Shown here: positions 29,634 to 29,757 of the stretch, one piece after another | Layout: the number at the start of each line of letters is the position of its first letter | Position numbering within the stretch: position 1 is the first letter of the stretch | DNA from: Bacillota bacterium | Lineage (GTDB): Bacteria > Bacillota > Clostridia > Christensenellales > SZUA-584 | Assembly (NCBI GenBank): GCA_023399095.1 | Contig: JAEWQS010000163.1 | Location: 1 to 29,757 of the forward strand | Length of the DNA stretch: 29,757 nucleotides | Reading direction: 5' to 3' | Made by a program: the position numbers and the translations under genes | The notes under the pieces: model-generated | The model's input: the letters and a program-made list of their open reading frames with translations, nothing else | Database searches by the model: none | What the model was told of the DNA's origin: nothing

Positions 29634-29757
29634 TGAAGTCAACACTTTTTCGGACAATTTACTAAGCAGTTCGTTTCAAGTGCTCATCCATCCAGCATTT
29701 CAGCCACTGCTTAGGGCTGAGGTAGCCTAACCGCTTTTGCACCCTGCGTGTGTTGTA
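29634..29757 (-). mobile_element. 3' end of an IS3-family insertion sequence, cut by the window edge
   Basis: The segment combines the end of an IS3-type orfB (stop at 29662) with a candidate terminal repeat reading inward from 29634, TGAAGTCAAC and then TTTTTCGGACA, typical of IS3 ends. The element continues beyond the window. It has the same orientation as the IS3-type piece at 1-127. Whether both belong to one element type cannot be decided from these pieces. Confidence 0.65.
29662..29757 (-). CDS. IS3-family transposase orfB, C-terminal fragment (runs off the window)
   Basis: The frame is open from the window edge to TAG at 29662 and encodes 31 residues starting YNTRRVQKRLGYLSPKQW. This is the conserved tail of IS3-type OrfB integrase-like transposases, which carry the DDE catalytic domain. 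Only the tail is visible, so activity cannot be judged. Confidence 0.85.
   Translation of the reverse strand, partial: YNTRRVQKRLGYLSPKQWLKCWMDEHLKRTA

Noticed and set aside
1..29757. CRISPR arrays, tRNA or rRNA genes
   Set aside because: No regularly spaced repeats and no recognisable tRNA or rRNA segments were seen on reading either strand.

Overview
The window looks like part of an anaerobic, low-to-mid GC Firmicute (Clostridia). It has RbsABC-type sugar importers, lipoproteins with Firmicute lipoboxes, a YesM/YesN-type two-component system, strong AGGAGG-like ribosome sites, and several TTG/GTG starts. No phylogenetic marker gene is present, so the assignment stays at that level.

Layout. 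Almost every gene lies on the minus strand, so transcription runs from right to left. (1) 28888-29757 is a mobile-element flank: a decayed IS1595-type transposase and the 3' end of an IS3-type element. (2) 26998-28832 is a two-gene unit, cupin then aldehyde dehydrogenase, with its own promoter and terminator. (3) 26266-26997 is a 0.7 kb gap with inverted repeats and a tandem 12-mer next to the regulator gene. (4) 22826-26265 holds an AraC-type response regulator and a YesM-type histidine kinase. (5) 18891-22711 holds a sugar-binding lipoprotein, a DUF4432 mutarotase-like protein, a zinc alcohol dehydrogenase and a cyclase-family hydrolase. (6) 17779-18738 is a lone permease, bracketed by two leader regions with terminator hairpins. 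(7) 8444-17657 is the catabolic core: two DapA-family aldolases, an RpiB-type isomerase, a two-subunit transketolase, a long transaldolase-like protein, a D-2-hydroxyacid dehydrogenase, a PfkB/KDG-kinase-like kinase, a Gfo/Idh/MocA oxidoreductase and an AllA-like protein. (8) 577-8308 is an ABC importer: a degenerate ATPase, two permeases, an intact ATPase and two tandem paralogous binding proteins. (9) 1-497 is a second mobile-element flank with the 5' end of an IS3-type orfA and an IS200 TnpA remnant.

How it may work together. An external sugar or sugar acid would be sensed by the kinase/regulator pair, possibly with the adjacent binding protein. It would be imported by the RbsABC-like system and processed by mutarotation, oxidation, isomerisation, phosphorylation and C-C cleavage (transketolase, transaldolase-like and DapA-type aldolases). 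The released aldehyde might be oxidised by the aldehyde dehydrogenase. The substrate cannot be read from the sequence. The gene mix does not match a standard pentose, hexuronate or inositol locus, and several proteins carry altered active-site motifs (isomerase, degenerate ATPase, kinase glycine motif), so an unusual substrate is plausible. Decayed or partial insertion sequences at both edges suggest an accessory, possibly mobile, catabolic island.
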